From Salinactinospora qingdaonensis (GTDB lineage Bacteria; Actinomycetota; Actinomycetes; Streptosporangiales; Streptosporangiaceae): a stretch of 31,518 nt of DNA. The translations under genes were made by a program, and so were the position numbers. Below the pieces are notes generated by a model that saw only the letters and a list, made by a program, of their open reading frames with translations, was not told the DNA's origin and made no database searches. Positions 14,346 to 21,668 of this stretch are shown piece by piece. The stretch covers positions 1 through 31,518 of the forward strand of contig NZ_BAABDD010000047.1 of assembly GCF_039539445.1 (NCBI RefSeq). Reading direction: 5' to 3'. The stretch's first letter is position 1, and every line of letters begins with the position of its first letter.

Positions 14346-15734
14346 GTGACTGACGACCAACCCGATACCGCCCCCACCTGCCCATTGGAGGCCAACGCCG
14401 TGCCCATCCACGGCAGCGGCCCCAATGTCGACCGCCACGCGCTATGGGAGCAACTGCGTTCCCGGTTCGGCCAAGTGGCACCTGTACGTCTCTCATCGGA
14501 CCTGGCCGTGTGGCTCGTCCTCGGTTACGAAGAGAACCTGGAGGTCATGCGCGACTGGAGTACCTATTCCCGTGACACCCGCCTGTGGAAGGACATCCGC
14601 GAGGGGCGCCGGCAGCTCAACGGGGAACTTCGCCCCACCATGTCCTACCGCGCCAGCGCCCTCTACGCCGACGGTGCTGAGCATGCCCGGCTCATAGCCC
14701 CCATCAACGACGCCTTGGCCAGACTTTCCGAGACGCGCATCCACGACGACATCGTCGAGACCAGCGACCTCCTCATCGACGCTTTCTGCGCCGCTGGCCG
14801 CGCCGACCTGATCGGCGACTACGCTGCGCTGCTCCCCGCGTTGCTCATGAACCGTTTCTTCGGATTGGCCGACACCTACGGGTATGCGCTGAGCCACCTA
14901 TCCAAGACGATGTGGAACCCCGATCCCGCCCTGGCCTCCGATGCCGCCACGCAGATGGGCAACTACTTCCTCGGTCTGGTCCAGCGAAAGAAGGCCGAAC
15001 CCGGCGCCGACCTGACGAGTTGGATGATCGAACACGAGACCGGCATGACCGATTCCGAACTCGTCGACCAGCTCATCCTGCTCTCCGGTGCCGGCCACGA
15101 GCCCACGACGAACCTCCTCGGCAACGTGCTGTGGACCCTGCTGGTCGACTCGGAGGTCGCCCGCGAGTACTCCAGCGGCGGTGTGCTGCTGGAGGAGATC
15201 ATCAACCACGTCGTCTGGACCGAGCCGCCCGTTCAGGCGCTAGCGGGCCGTTTCCCCACTCGGGACGTCACCCTGGCCCACACCCGCATCGGAGCCGGGG
15301 AGCCACTGGTGATGGGCTTCGCCGCCGCCCACGCCGACCCGCGGTTGGCGGGCGCCAGCGATAGCCACGCCGCCGGCTCGTCGCTGCCGGCCGGCCACAA
15401 CAGCGCTCACCTCATCTGGGGCGCCGGCGAACACCGCTGCCCCGCCCGCTCGCTGGCGATGCAGATCGTCTCGGTTGGCGTCAACCGGCTGCTCGACCGC
15501 ATCCACAACCTCCAGTTGGGGGTGCCGCCCGCGGAGCTTCGCTGGCGCGAAGAGATTTTCATGCGGGCCCTGGCCGAACTGCCGGTGACCTTCACCCCCG
15601 TGGCTGCCCCCGAACGGAGCCGTTTTCCCGTCGCCCTCACCCCCTCGACAGCGGCCAGCGACGACACCGCTGATGAGCCGAGCGACCTCCTCAGCCGCGT
15701 CCTGCGGTGGTGGCGGGCGCGAGCCAGTTCGTAA
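14346..15734 (+). CDS. Cytochrome P450, second CYP157-like paralogue, lacking EXXR
   Basis: A 462-residue P450-fold protein from a GTG at 14346, with GAGG 6 bases upstream. The heme loop reads WGAGEHRCP with Cys365; Trp replaces the usual first Phe. The I-helix is GAGHEPTTN, with Pro after the acid as in the paralogue. The K-helix reads NHVVWTEPPVQAL, so the EXXR Glu is His and the Arg is Trp. Shared features with the 8791-10173 protein include SRDTRLWKDIREG-like (SHDSRLWKDWAEG there), LLPALLMNRFFGL and the C-terminal extension ending DLLSRVLRWWRARASS. That extension resembles SSLWSSLVRLVRGR. Unlike the first copy, it has no CYP154 partner: the next gene downstream is convergent. It could be a duplicate that has lost its partner, or one that works with the partner 6 kb away. 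Confidence 0.9.
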   Translation: MTDDQPDTAPTCPLEANAVPIHGSGPNVDRHALWEQLRSRFGQVAPVRLSSDLAVWLVLGYEENLEVMRDWSTYSRDTRLWKDIREGRRQLNGELRPTMSYRASALYADGAEHARLIAPINDALARLSETRIHDDIVETSDLLIDAFCAAGRADLIGDYAALLPALLMNRFFGLADTYGYALSHLSKTMWNPDPALASDAATQMGNYFLGLVQRKKAEPGADLTSWMIEHETGMTDSELVDQLILLSGAGHEPTTNLLGNVLWTLLVDSEVAREYSSGGVLLEEIINHVVWTEPPVQALAGRFPTRDVTLAHTRIGAGEPLVMGFAAAHADPRLAGASDSHAAGSSLPAGHNSAHLIWGAGEHRCPARSLAMQIVSVGVNRLLDRIHNLQLGVPPAELRWREEIFMRALAELPVTFTPVAAPERSRFPVALTPSTAASDDTADEPSDLLSRVLRWWRARASS

Positions 15735-15772
15735 CCGGCGGTTGTCTCCGTGGCGGAGTCCGCAGCCGGGGC

Positions 15773-15787
15773 GAGCCCGCAGGGCTC
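15773..15787. terminator. Short hairpin between convergent genes
   Basis: GAGCCC-GCA-GGGCTC is a perfect 6-bp stem with a 3-base loop, flanked by CCGG on both sides. It spans the stop of the left-pointing gene (15786) and lies 39 bases past the P450 stop, so it probably stops transcription from the P450 side. Confidence 0.4.
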
Positions 15788-16334
15788 ACCGGCTGTGCGG
15801 CTCCGGCGGAAGCACTCCGAAGTAGTCGCTTTCCACCGCCAGCAGCTCCGCCCGGCGTGCGTACTCGCGTCCGGTGGCGATGACCTGGAGCAGCGATTCC
15901 AGGCGACGGGTCTCATAGGGCGAGAGGTGGGAGCCGTCGAGGATCTCGAGACTGTCGCTGAGCACCCCCTCCTCGACCAGGTCGCGCACGAGCAACTCCA
16001 CGTCGTCGTCGGTGAACCGGATGCGCTTCACCAAATCCGCGGCGTCGGCGGTGAAGATCGCGTGGTCCCGACGGTCGGAGTGCTCAGCGCGCTCGATCCG
16101 CTTCGTCGCCATGGTCTCGCTGGAACGGTAGGTGTCGATCAGCTCGTCCAAAGCCGCGATCCGCTGGTCGAGCAGCTCCTCCATGGTCGGACTCGTCTCC
16201 AGCGCAGCCAAACTCAACCGGGCGCTTCTGAGCTGGCTCACCAGCAGCAGCGTCGCCGAAATCGCCAGAAACAGCGCGCTCACCAGCGTTAAGGAGAACA
16301 GGACGCTGAGCGTGACGACAAGGGTGTCGCTCAT
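15786..16334 (-). CDS. Hypothetical membrane-anchored protein
   Basis: A 182-residue protein I do not recognise. Residues about 5-32 (VVTLSVLFSLTLVSALFLAISATLLLV) form one strong membrane helix. The rest is a charged, mostly helical cytoplasmic part containing MEELLDQRIAALDELIDTY, FTDDDVELLVRDLVEEGVL and LSPYETRRLESLLQVI. The FTDDDVELLV segment looks like a small folded unit after a coiled-coil linker. The gene lies 22 bases after the stop of the coiled-coil membrane protein upstream, so the two are probably co-transcribed and may form a complex. The ribosome site is weak: an AGGAAAAGAG run lies more than 10 bases before the ATG. No enzyme motif is seen. Confidence 0.7.
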   Translation of the reverse strand: MSDTLVVTLSVLFSLTLVSALFLAISATLLLVSQLRSARLSLAALETSPTMEELLDQRIAALDELIDTYRSSETMATKRIERAEHSDRRDHAIFTADAADLVKRIRFTDDDVELLVRDLVEEGVLSDSLEILDGSHLSPYETRRLESLLQVIATGREYARRAELLAVESDYFGVLPPEPHSR

Positions 16335-16356
16335 GGTGACAGTGCTCTTTTCCTCA

Positions 16357-16749
16357 TCAGTCGTCGTCCTCGCGCGGGTCGCCTCCGGCCGCGCGCGCCG
16401 AACGGGCGTGCAGGATCTCCAACAGCTCGTCGCGGTGGGCGACGGTGCGGGCCAAGTGCTCGGTCAGGTCGTCCAACCGTCGCCCCCGGCGCCGCTCGAT
16501 GTCGCGCAGGTCTTCCAAGCGACGGGCTCTGGCCTCGTCGCGCCCGCGCAGCGCCTGTAGTTCGCGCTCGCGTGGCTCGATCTCGCGGCGCTCCTTGCGT
16601 CTGATCTCCAGTTCACGGTCACGGATGTGCCGTTCCAGCTTGTGCAGTCTGGTCTTGTAGTACGTGTGCGTCGCGAACCAGATGACGCAGATCCAGAACC
16701 CGCCCGCGACGAGCCACGTGGCGATTTCCTCCGACATGGAGACGATCAT
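16357..16749 (-). CDS. Hypothetical single-pass coiled-coil membrane protein
   Basis: A 130-residue protein. A membrane helix at about 9-27 (ATWLVAGGFWICVIWFA) is followed by a long Arg/Glu-rich segment (about 35-115) with repeating REL/RRKER/RDEARARRLEDL patterns, expected to be a continuous coiled coil. It ends in an acidic tail (DPREDDD). The ATG at 16749 or the one at 16737 (MSEEIATW) could be the start; neither has a clear ribosome site. It is the first gene of a likely two-gene operon with the membrane protein at 15786-16334. The domain plan resembles small scaffold or division-associated proteins, but I cannot assign a family. Confidence 0.65.
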   Translation of the reverse strand: MIVSMSEEIATWLVAGGFWICVIWFATHTYYKTRLHKLERHIRDRELEIRRKERREIEPRERELQALRGRDEARARRLEDLRDIERRRGRRLDDLTEHLARTVAHRDELLEILHARSARAAGGDPREDDD

Positions 16750-16964
16750 TTCAAGCCACTGATCGGCGTAGAACCCTTCTTAGCGCCGCGCTACCGAACT
16801 CGCGTGGCCTGATGTGGACACCTTGCAAATATGGGTCTCGGTTGCGCCCTCGCCCATACCACACTCCGGGACCCGCGGCAGACTCCACTGTGGAGCGCTC
16901 CGATCCCGGAGTTTGTCCACTATGGCCAAGCGCCACTCGGCTGCGTCGCACTAGCGTCCCTGCC
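16750..16964. other. Divergent intergenic region upstream of the aldehyde dehydrogenase
   Basis: About 215 bases, no gene. TAGCGT (16952-16957) lies 7 bases before the ATG at 16965, and no ribosome site is visible there. That arrangement fits a leaderless transcript, although no good -35 accompanies it. Confidence 0.3.
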
Positions 16965-18389
16965 ATGTCCATCCACCGTTTCTGGCTGGCCGGCACCGCC
17001 GCGACCGGCGACACCTCTCTCACTGTGACCCACCCCTATGACGGGAGAGCGGTGGGCACCGTGGCCGTGCCCGACCTGTCCCAGATCGAGACCGCTGTCA
17101 CCGCCGCCTACGCTGCCCTCACCGAGACCACAGCGCTGCCCGCTCACGCCCGCGCCGCCGCGCTCACCCACGTCCACCACCGACTGGCCGAACGCCGCGA
17201 GGAGGTCGCCCGCACCATCACCGCGGAGAGCGGCAAACCCATCACAGGGGCCCGTGTCGAGGTGGACCGCGCCGCTTCGGTGTTTCGTTGGGCAGCCGAG
17301 GAGACCCGGCGCGACAGCGGGAGCGCGCAACGCCTTGACACCGACCCCGCCGCCACGGGGCGCATGGCACTCACCCGGCGCGTCCCCCACGGCGCCGTGC
17401 TCGGCATCTCCCCCTTCAACTTCCCGCTCAATTTGGTGGCCCACAAGATCGCACCGGCCCTGGCCGTGGGCGCGCCGATCATCCTCAAACCGGCCCCGGC
17501 CACCCCGATGTCGGCGCTGCTGCTGGGGGAATTGCTGGCCGAGACCGAGCTGCCCGCCGGTGCGGTCTCGGTCCTGCCCATGCCTAACGAGCGTGCCGCT
17601 CCCCTCATCACCGACCCTCGGCTGCCCGTCATCTCCTTCACCGGCGGCCAGTTCGGCTGGCAGTTGCAACAGCGCGCTCCCCACAAGCACGTCACCCTGG
17701 AGTTGGGCGGTAACGCCGCGGCCGTCGTCCTCGCCGACGCCGATCTCGATTGGGCCGCCCAGCGCATCGCCCTGTTCGGCAACAACCAGGCCGGTCAGGT
17801 CTGTATCGGTGTGCAGCGGGTCATCGTGGCCGACGCCGTCTACGACACCTTCGTTCCCGCCCTGGTCCAAGCCGTAGCGGCCCTGGGCACCGGCGCTCCC
17901 GACGATGAGGCCACCCAGGTCGGCCCGATGATCGACGAGGTCGCCGCCCAGCGCGTCACCGACTGGATCGACGAGGCTGTCGCAGCCGGCGCGACCCTGC
18001 TCACGGGCGGCCATCGTGACGGCACCACCGTCGCGCCGACCGTGCTCGCCGACGTGCCCGCCGGGAGCCGCATCGCGCGGGAGGAGGCCTTCGGCCCCGT
18101 GCTCGTGGTCAGCCGCGCCAGCGGTGCCGCTGACGCCTTCGCTCAGGTCAACGACAGCGAATACGGCTTGCAGGCCGGCGTGTTCACCAGCGACGTGGCC
18201 ACCGCGTTTCGTGCCTACCGCGAGCTGGAGGTCGGGGGCGTCATCATCGGTGACGTCCCCTCGTTCCGCGCCGACCAGATGCCCTACGGCGGGGTCAAAC
18301 GGTCCGGTGTGGGCAAGGAGGGCGTGCGCGCGGCCATGGACGATCTCACCTACGAGCGGGTGCTGGTGTTGACGGGGCTGGCGATGTGA
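16965..18389 (+). CDS. Aldehyde dehydrogenase family protein
   Basis: A 474-residue NAD(P)-dependent aldehyde dehydrogenase. The catalytic Cys280 lies in GQVCIGVQR, the general base Glu246 in LELGGN, and the oxyanion Asn in SPFNFPLNL (about 149-157). The coenzyme-site loop FTGSxxVG is FTGGQFGWQ, a small departure. The end, DVPSFRADQMPYGGVKRSGVGKEG, and the SPFNFPLNLVAHKIAPAL stretch place it nearer the lactaldehyde / phosphonoacetaldehyde dehydrogenase branch than the betaine-aldehyde branch. The true substrate cannot be read from sequence. ATG 16965 begins the conserved domain; frames further upstream are non-coding. It converges with a protease gene, 40 bases apart. Confidence 0.92.
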   Translation: MSIHRFWLAGTAATGDTSLTVTHPYDGRAVGTVAVPDLSQIETAVTAAYAALTETTALPAHARAAALTHVHHRLAERREEVARTITAESGKPITGARVEVDRAASVFRWAAEETRRDSGSAQRLDTDPAATGRMALTRRVPHGAVLGISPFNFPLNLVAHKIAPALAVGAPIILKPAPATPMSALLLGELLAETELPAGAVSVLPMPNERAAPLITDPRLPVISFTGGQFGWQLQQRAPHKHVTLELGGNAAAVVLADADLDWAAQRIALFGNNQAGQVCIGVQRVIVADAVYDTFVPALVQAVAALGTGAPDDEATQVGPMIDEVAAQRVTDWIDEAVAAGATLLTGGHRDGTTVAPTVLADVPAGSRIAREEAFGPVLVVSRASGAADAFAQVNDSEYGLQAGVFTSDVATAFRAYRELEVGGVIIGDVPSFRADQMPYGGVKRSGVGKEGVRAAMDDLTYERVLVLTGLAM

Positions 18390-18429
18390 GCGGAGGGGAG
18401 CAGCGGCCCCGCGTCGAGGGTGTATGCCG

Positions 18430-19446
18430 TCATAGCCGCTGGGCCCGCTGGTACAGCCGCCGGGCCGTGTCACCGAGGCGGGGGCCGTACTGCGTGCCGG
18501 TGTCGTTGGCGTACTTGAAGCTGATGACCGAGGTGACCGTCCCGGAGCCGCTCTGGGGGTCGAAGTCCGACAGCCACGGGCCGCCGCTGGAGCCTTGGGT
18601 CATCTCGCAGGCCATGCCAGAGCTGTGGGTGCCGCTTTGGTCGGGCGTGGTGGGGCCGGCGCAGTAGCGGAGGTGACGGCCCGCGTAGCGGCCGGTCGCC
18701 GGGTAGCCGAACGCCCAGACACGCTCGCTGTTAGCGGTGTTGAAGGCGATGCGCTGCGCCCCGGTACGGTCGGCCACGTGGCTGCCGTCGTCGGTGTCGA
18801 GCACCACCACACCGAAGTCGTAGCTGTCGTCGCCCTGCTCGGACCACTGCGGAGCCACGAGCATCTCGCGCGCCGCATAGCTGCCATAGGGGCGTTCGCC
18901 GTCGTCGTAGCCGGGAACGAACAGCCAGTTACGCGCCCACGACCCTTGGCCGTCTTTGAGGCAGTGGCCCGCTGTAACCACCGTGTCGTCGTTGTGGGAC
19001 GCCACGACGGCCGCCGAACACGTGAAGTCGCGACCGTCCATGGTGAAGAACACCTTGCCTGTGGTCTTGGTCAGCTTCCCTCCGCCGTTCCAGCGGCGTC
19101 CGTCGCTGGTGGCCTCCGGAGCGCTCTGCGACTGGCGCCTCGGAGGCGCCTGCGACGATGCCTCTGGGGCGGGCAGGACCGCCCCATCCCCGTCCATCTC
19201 CCGGCGCAGTCCGTAGCGCGGCACGGCGGTGGCCATACGGGTGTCCGTCCAGTACGTCACTGTCTCGCGCTGGTGTGCCGCGCCGATCGTGGCCTGCCCG
19301 GCAGCGATCTGCGGCCATGTGGCGTAGGCCGCATGGCCGGCCGGCAGTGGGCCGGCGGTGGGCTGGGCGGAGGAAAGAGTGAGCGCGACACCCACGATCA
19401 CGGCGAGCGAGCCGAGCAGAGAGAGACGGGGGAGGGAGGAATTCAT
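18430..19446 (-). CDS. Secreted trypsin-like serine protease
   Basis: A 338-residue exported protease. An N-terminal signal peptide (LSLLGSLAVIVGVALTLSSA) is followed by a pro-region (about 30-125) rich in Pro, Gln and Ser. The chymotrypsin-fold domain has His161 in VTAGHC, Asp210 in DSYDFGVVVL and Ser287 in TQGSSGGPW. Cysteines flank the His and Ser as in related extracellular proteases. It resembles the V8-like / trypsin-like peptidases with an RRWNGGGKLTKTTGKVFF entry strand that are common in actinobacteria. The ATG at 19446 has AGGGG only 1 base upstream, an unusually tight spacing. No other start would keep the signal peptide. A TAATAA stretch upstream may be the -10 region. Confidence 0.88.
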   Translation of the reverse strand: MNSSLPRLSLLGSLAVIVGVALTLSSAQPTAGPLPAGHAAYATWPQIAAGQATIGAAHQRETVTYWTDTRMATAVPRYGLRREMDGDGAVLPAPEASSQAPPRRQSQSAPEATSDGRRWNGGGKLTKTTGKVFFTMDGRDFTCSAAVVASHNDDTVVTAGHCLKDGQGSWARNWLFVPGYDDGERPYGSYAAREMLVAPQWSEQGDDSYDFGVVVLDTDDGSHVADRTGAQRIAFNTANSERVWAFGYPATGRYAGRHLRYCAGPTTPDQSGTHSSGMACEMTQGSSGGPWLSDFDPQSGSGTVTSVISFKYANDTGTQYGPRLGDTARRLYQRAQRL

Positions 19447-19773
19447 GCCCCTGAATCATGCCATACGAAACGTAGTCGTGTTATTACTTTAGGTTTGTTG
19501 TGCTGTGCCGCATGACAGGCCGCTGCCGTGTCGCTCTTGACGGCGTGGTCGCTTGCTCGCCCCGAGCGCGTGAACCGCCTCCCGCGCCAGATGCCCCCGA
19601 TCGGCGGCGGGATGTGGGGCTGAGTTCTGTTCTTAGAAGGGCGGCGAGGACAAGTGGTGGGCCCACGCGGGTGAGCGCCTCCGCCGTCGCCCTGCCGACT
19701 GCCGAGATCGTGCAGCGATCGAGGTACGAGCGAACGAAGAATCCCCACGCCCCAGCCGTTCGGAAAGCAGAAT
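19447..19773. other. Intergenic region between two left-pointing secreted-protein genes
   Basis: About 327 bases. A 97-codon right-strand frame (19500-19793) exists, but its third positions are mixed, it lacks a ribosome site, and it overlaps the end of the next gene. I do not call it. The AT-rich stretch at 19470-19500 likely holds the promoter of the protease gene. Confidence 0.4.
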
Positions 19774-20079
19774 CTAGGGGCAGTCGGGGGTGAACAGCCC
19801 GAAGAGTTCGCGGAAGCTCGGCGGCGGATCTGCCATAGGCGAGTGGTAGAGCATGGGCGCGTAGTGACCGTGCTCGCCCCGGGCCGGATCGTTCCTGGTC
19901 TCGCGGTAGGTTTCCTCGACCACCTCCAGCGGTAGCTCGATGGAGAGGTCGTGGGCGGGACACGGGGGAGGCGTCGCCTCGTGCTCCGGGGCACCAGAGC
20001 CCGCCAGGGCCGGCGCGTGGGGGGATAGGGCCAAGAAGGCGGCGGTGGCCGGTGCCACCGCCCATCTCCAGAACTGCAT
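19774..20079 (-). CDS. Small secreted protein of unknown function
   Basis: A 101-residue protein. The first 26 residues (MQFWRWAVAPATAAFLALSP...ALA) form a Sec signal peptide with a cleavage site near ALAGS. The mature part is about 75 residues, His/Pro/Glu-rich, with PPPCPAHDLSIELPLEVVEE and ending PPSFRELFGLFTPDCP. The two cysteines could form a disulfide outside the cell. AAGGAT stands about 11 bases before the ATG. I do not recognise the family. It is divergent from dxr and shares no obvious function with it. Confidence 0.65.
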   Translation of the reverse strand: MQFWRWAVAPATAAFLALSPHAPALAGSGAPEHEATPPPCPAHDLSIELPLEVVEETYRETRNDPARGEHGHYAPMLYHSPMADPPPSFRELFGLFTPDCP

Positions 20080-20365
20080 GGTTTCGCTGATCCTTCGTCA
20101 GGAGCACCCGGAGTAAGGGGGGATTGTGGGCAGGGGAGTGCTCCACCTCAAGTCTCCCCCGCCGATCGGTGGTCGCGCCAGTCCCGCTACGAAACCGGTT
20201 GCGTTCGTTACCTGGGCCTTTCAGGAACACGTGGGGCGCCGTACCGCAGCGGCGGCGTTACTTGGGTGGCTGCCCCGGACCTCCCGCCGGCTGCGGTAGC
20301 AGTCGCTGCTCCCATCCGAACCTCGATCACCCATCGCCCGCGAGCAGTGACCGGCGTGGGGGACA

Positions 20366-21658
20366 ATGGGGGGCGTGCGTACTGCCGAACAGCCCGACGA
20401 TGCTCCGTTCGTTTCTGGTCGTGCCGCAGGCTCGTCAGAGCCGCCCCGCCGCGACCTTGTCATCCTCGGATCTACGGGGTCGATCGGCACTCAGGCGATC
20501 GACGTGGTCACCGCCAACCCCGACCGTTTCCGCGTAGTGGGCCTGGCCGCCGGCGGGGGGCGGCTCGACGTCCTCGCCGACCAGGCCGCGCTGTTGGGCG
20601 TCGACGTGGTCGCCGTGGCCGATCCCGCCGCGGCCCCCACGTTGGCCAGGATGCTCACCGATCGGGGCAGCACAGCCAAGCTCCTCGCCGGAGCCGAGGG
20701 GGTCGCCGAGCTGGCCGGCTGGGAGTGCGACGTGGTCCTCAACGGCATCACCGGTTTCCTGGGGTTGGAGTCCACCCTCGCCGCGCTGCGCGCCGGCCGG
20801 CTGCTCGCCTTGGCCAACAAGGAATCGCTGATCGTGGGTGGGCCGCTGGTACGCGCCGCGGCCCGGCCAGGCCAGATCGTCCCCGTGGACTCCGAGCACT
20901 TCGCGCTGGCCCAGTGCTTCCCGCGCGTGCCCGCCGAAGAGCTGACCACCTTGGCCCAAGGGCAGGTAGCGGCCCGCCGTGCAGAGGTGAGCCGGCTCGT
21001 CGTCACCGCCAGCGGTGGCCCCTTCCGTGGCCGTTCGCGTGCCGAACTCGACCGCGTGCGCCCCGCTGACGCGCTGGCTCACCCCACGTGGCGCATGGGT
21101 CCGGTCATCACAGTGAACTCGGCCACCCTCGTCAACAAGGGGTTGGAGGTCATCGAGGCCCATCTGCTCTTCGACGTCCCCTTCGAGCGTATCGACGTGG
21201 TTGTGCACCCGCAGTCGGTCATCCACTCCATGGTGGAGTTCGTCGACGGTTCCACCCTGGCCCAGGCCAGCCCGCCCGACATGCGGGTGCCCATCGCCCA
21301 CGGCATCGCCTGGCCGTACCACTTGGGTGGCGTCGCACCGCCGGTGGATTGGACCAAAGCCCACACCTGGACCTTCGAGCCGCTCGACGCCACGGCGTTT
21401 CCGGCTGTGGAACTCGCCTGCGAGGTCGGTGCCGCGGGAGGCACCGCACCGGCGGTCTACAATGCGGCCAATGAGGAAGCGGTCGCCGCTTTCCTCGCCG
21501 AAAAGCTGACATTTCCCGCGATCGTGGACACCGTCGCCCAGGTAGTCTCTGAGCATCGGGACACGGGCGCGACGGCCGCCCTGACCCCGGCCGAGGTCTA
21601 CGCGGCCGATGAGTGGGCCCGAATGCGTGCCAGGGAACTGATGCCCCGGTCCTCGTGA
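20366..21658 (+). CDS. dxr: 1-deoxy-D-xylulose 5-phosphate reductoisomerase
   Basis: A 430-residue enzyme that turns DXP into MEP with NADPH, the committed step of the MEP isoprenoid pathway. The NADPH site is ILGSTGSIGTQA (about 33-44). The metal and substrate region has ANKESLIVGG, VPVDSEHFALAQ and TASGGPFRG. Further conserved stretches are HPTWRMG, SATLVNKGLEVIEAHLLF and HPQSVIHSMVEFVDGS. The N-terminal 30 residues are an extension before the fold. ATG 20366 has GGGGG close upstream; an alternative GTG sits at 20375. The next gene (site-2 protease) begins 10 bases after the stop, so the two are co-transcribed. Fosmidomycin is the known inhibitor of this family. Confidence 0.97.
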   Translation: MGGVRTAEQPDDAPFVSGRAAGSSEPPRRDLVILGSTGSIGTQAIDVVTANPDRFRVVGLAAGGGRLDVLADQAALLGVDVVAVADPAAAPTLARMLTDRGSTAKLLAGAEGVAELAGWECDVVLNGITGFLGLESTLAALRAGRLLALANKESLIVGGPLVRAAARPGQIVPVDSEHFALAQCFPRVPAEELTTLAQGQVAARRAEVSRLVVTASGGPFRGRSRAELDRVRPADALAHPTWRMGPVITVNSATLVNKGLEVIEAHLLFDVPFERIDVVVHPQSVIHSMVEFVDGSTLAQASPPDMRVPIAHGIAWPYHLGGVAPPVDWTKAHTWTFEPLDATAFPAVELACEVGAAGGTAPAVYNAANEEAVAAFLAEKLTFPAIVDTVAQVVSEHRDTGATAALTPAEVYAADEWARMRARELMPRSS

Positions 21659-21668
21659 GGAGACACAC

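Noticed and set aside
16965..18389. A phosphonate pathway linking the aldehyde dehydrogenase with the phosphonatase-like HAD gene
   Set aside because: The genes are about 12 kb apart, the HAD protein lacks the Schiff-base Lys, and no phosphonate transport or transaminase gene is present.
16920..18473. 517-codon open frame on the left strand
   Set aside because: It mirrors the aldehyde dehydrogenase gene. Long antisense frames are expected in DNA this GC-rich, and it also runs into the protease gene.
19500..19793. Possible 97-residue right-strand protein
   Set aside because: Third positions are mixed, no ribosome site precedes it, and it overlaps the 3' end of the small secreted protein gene.
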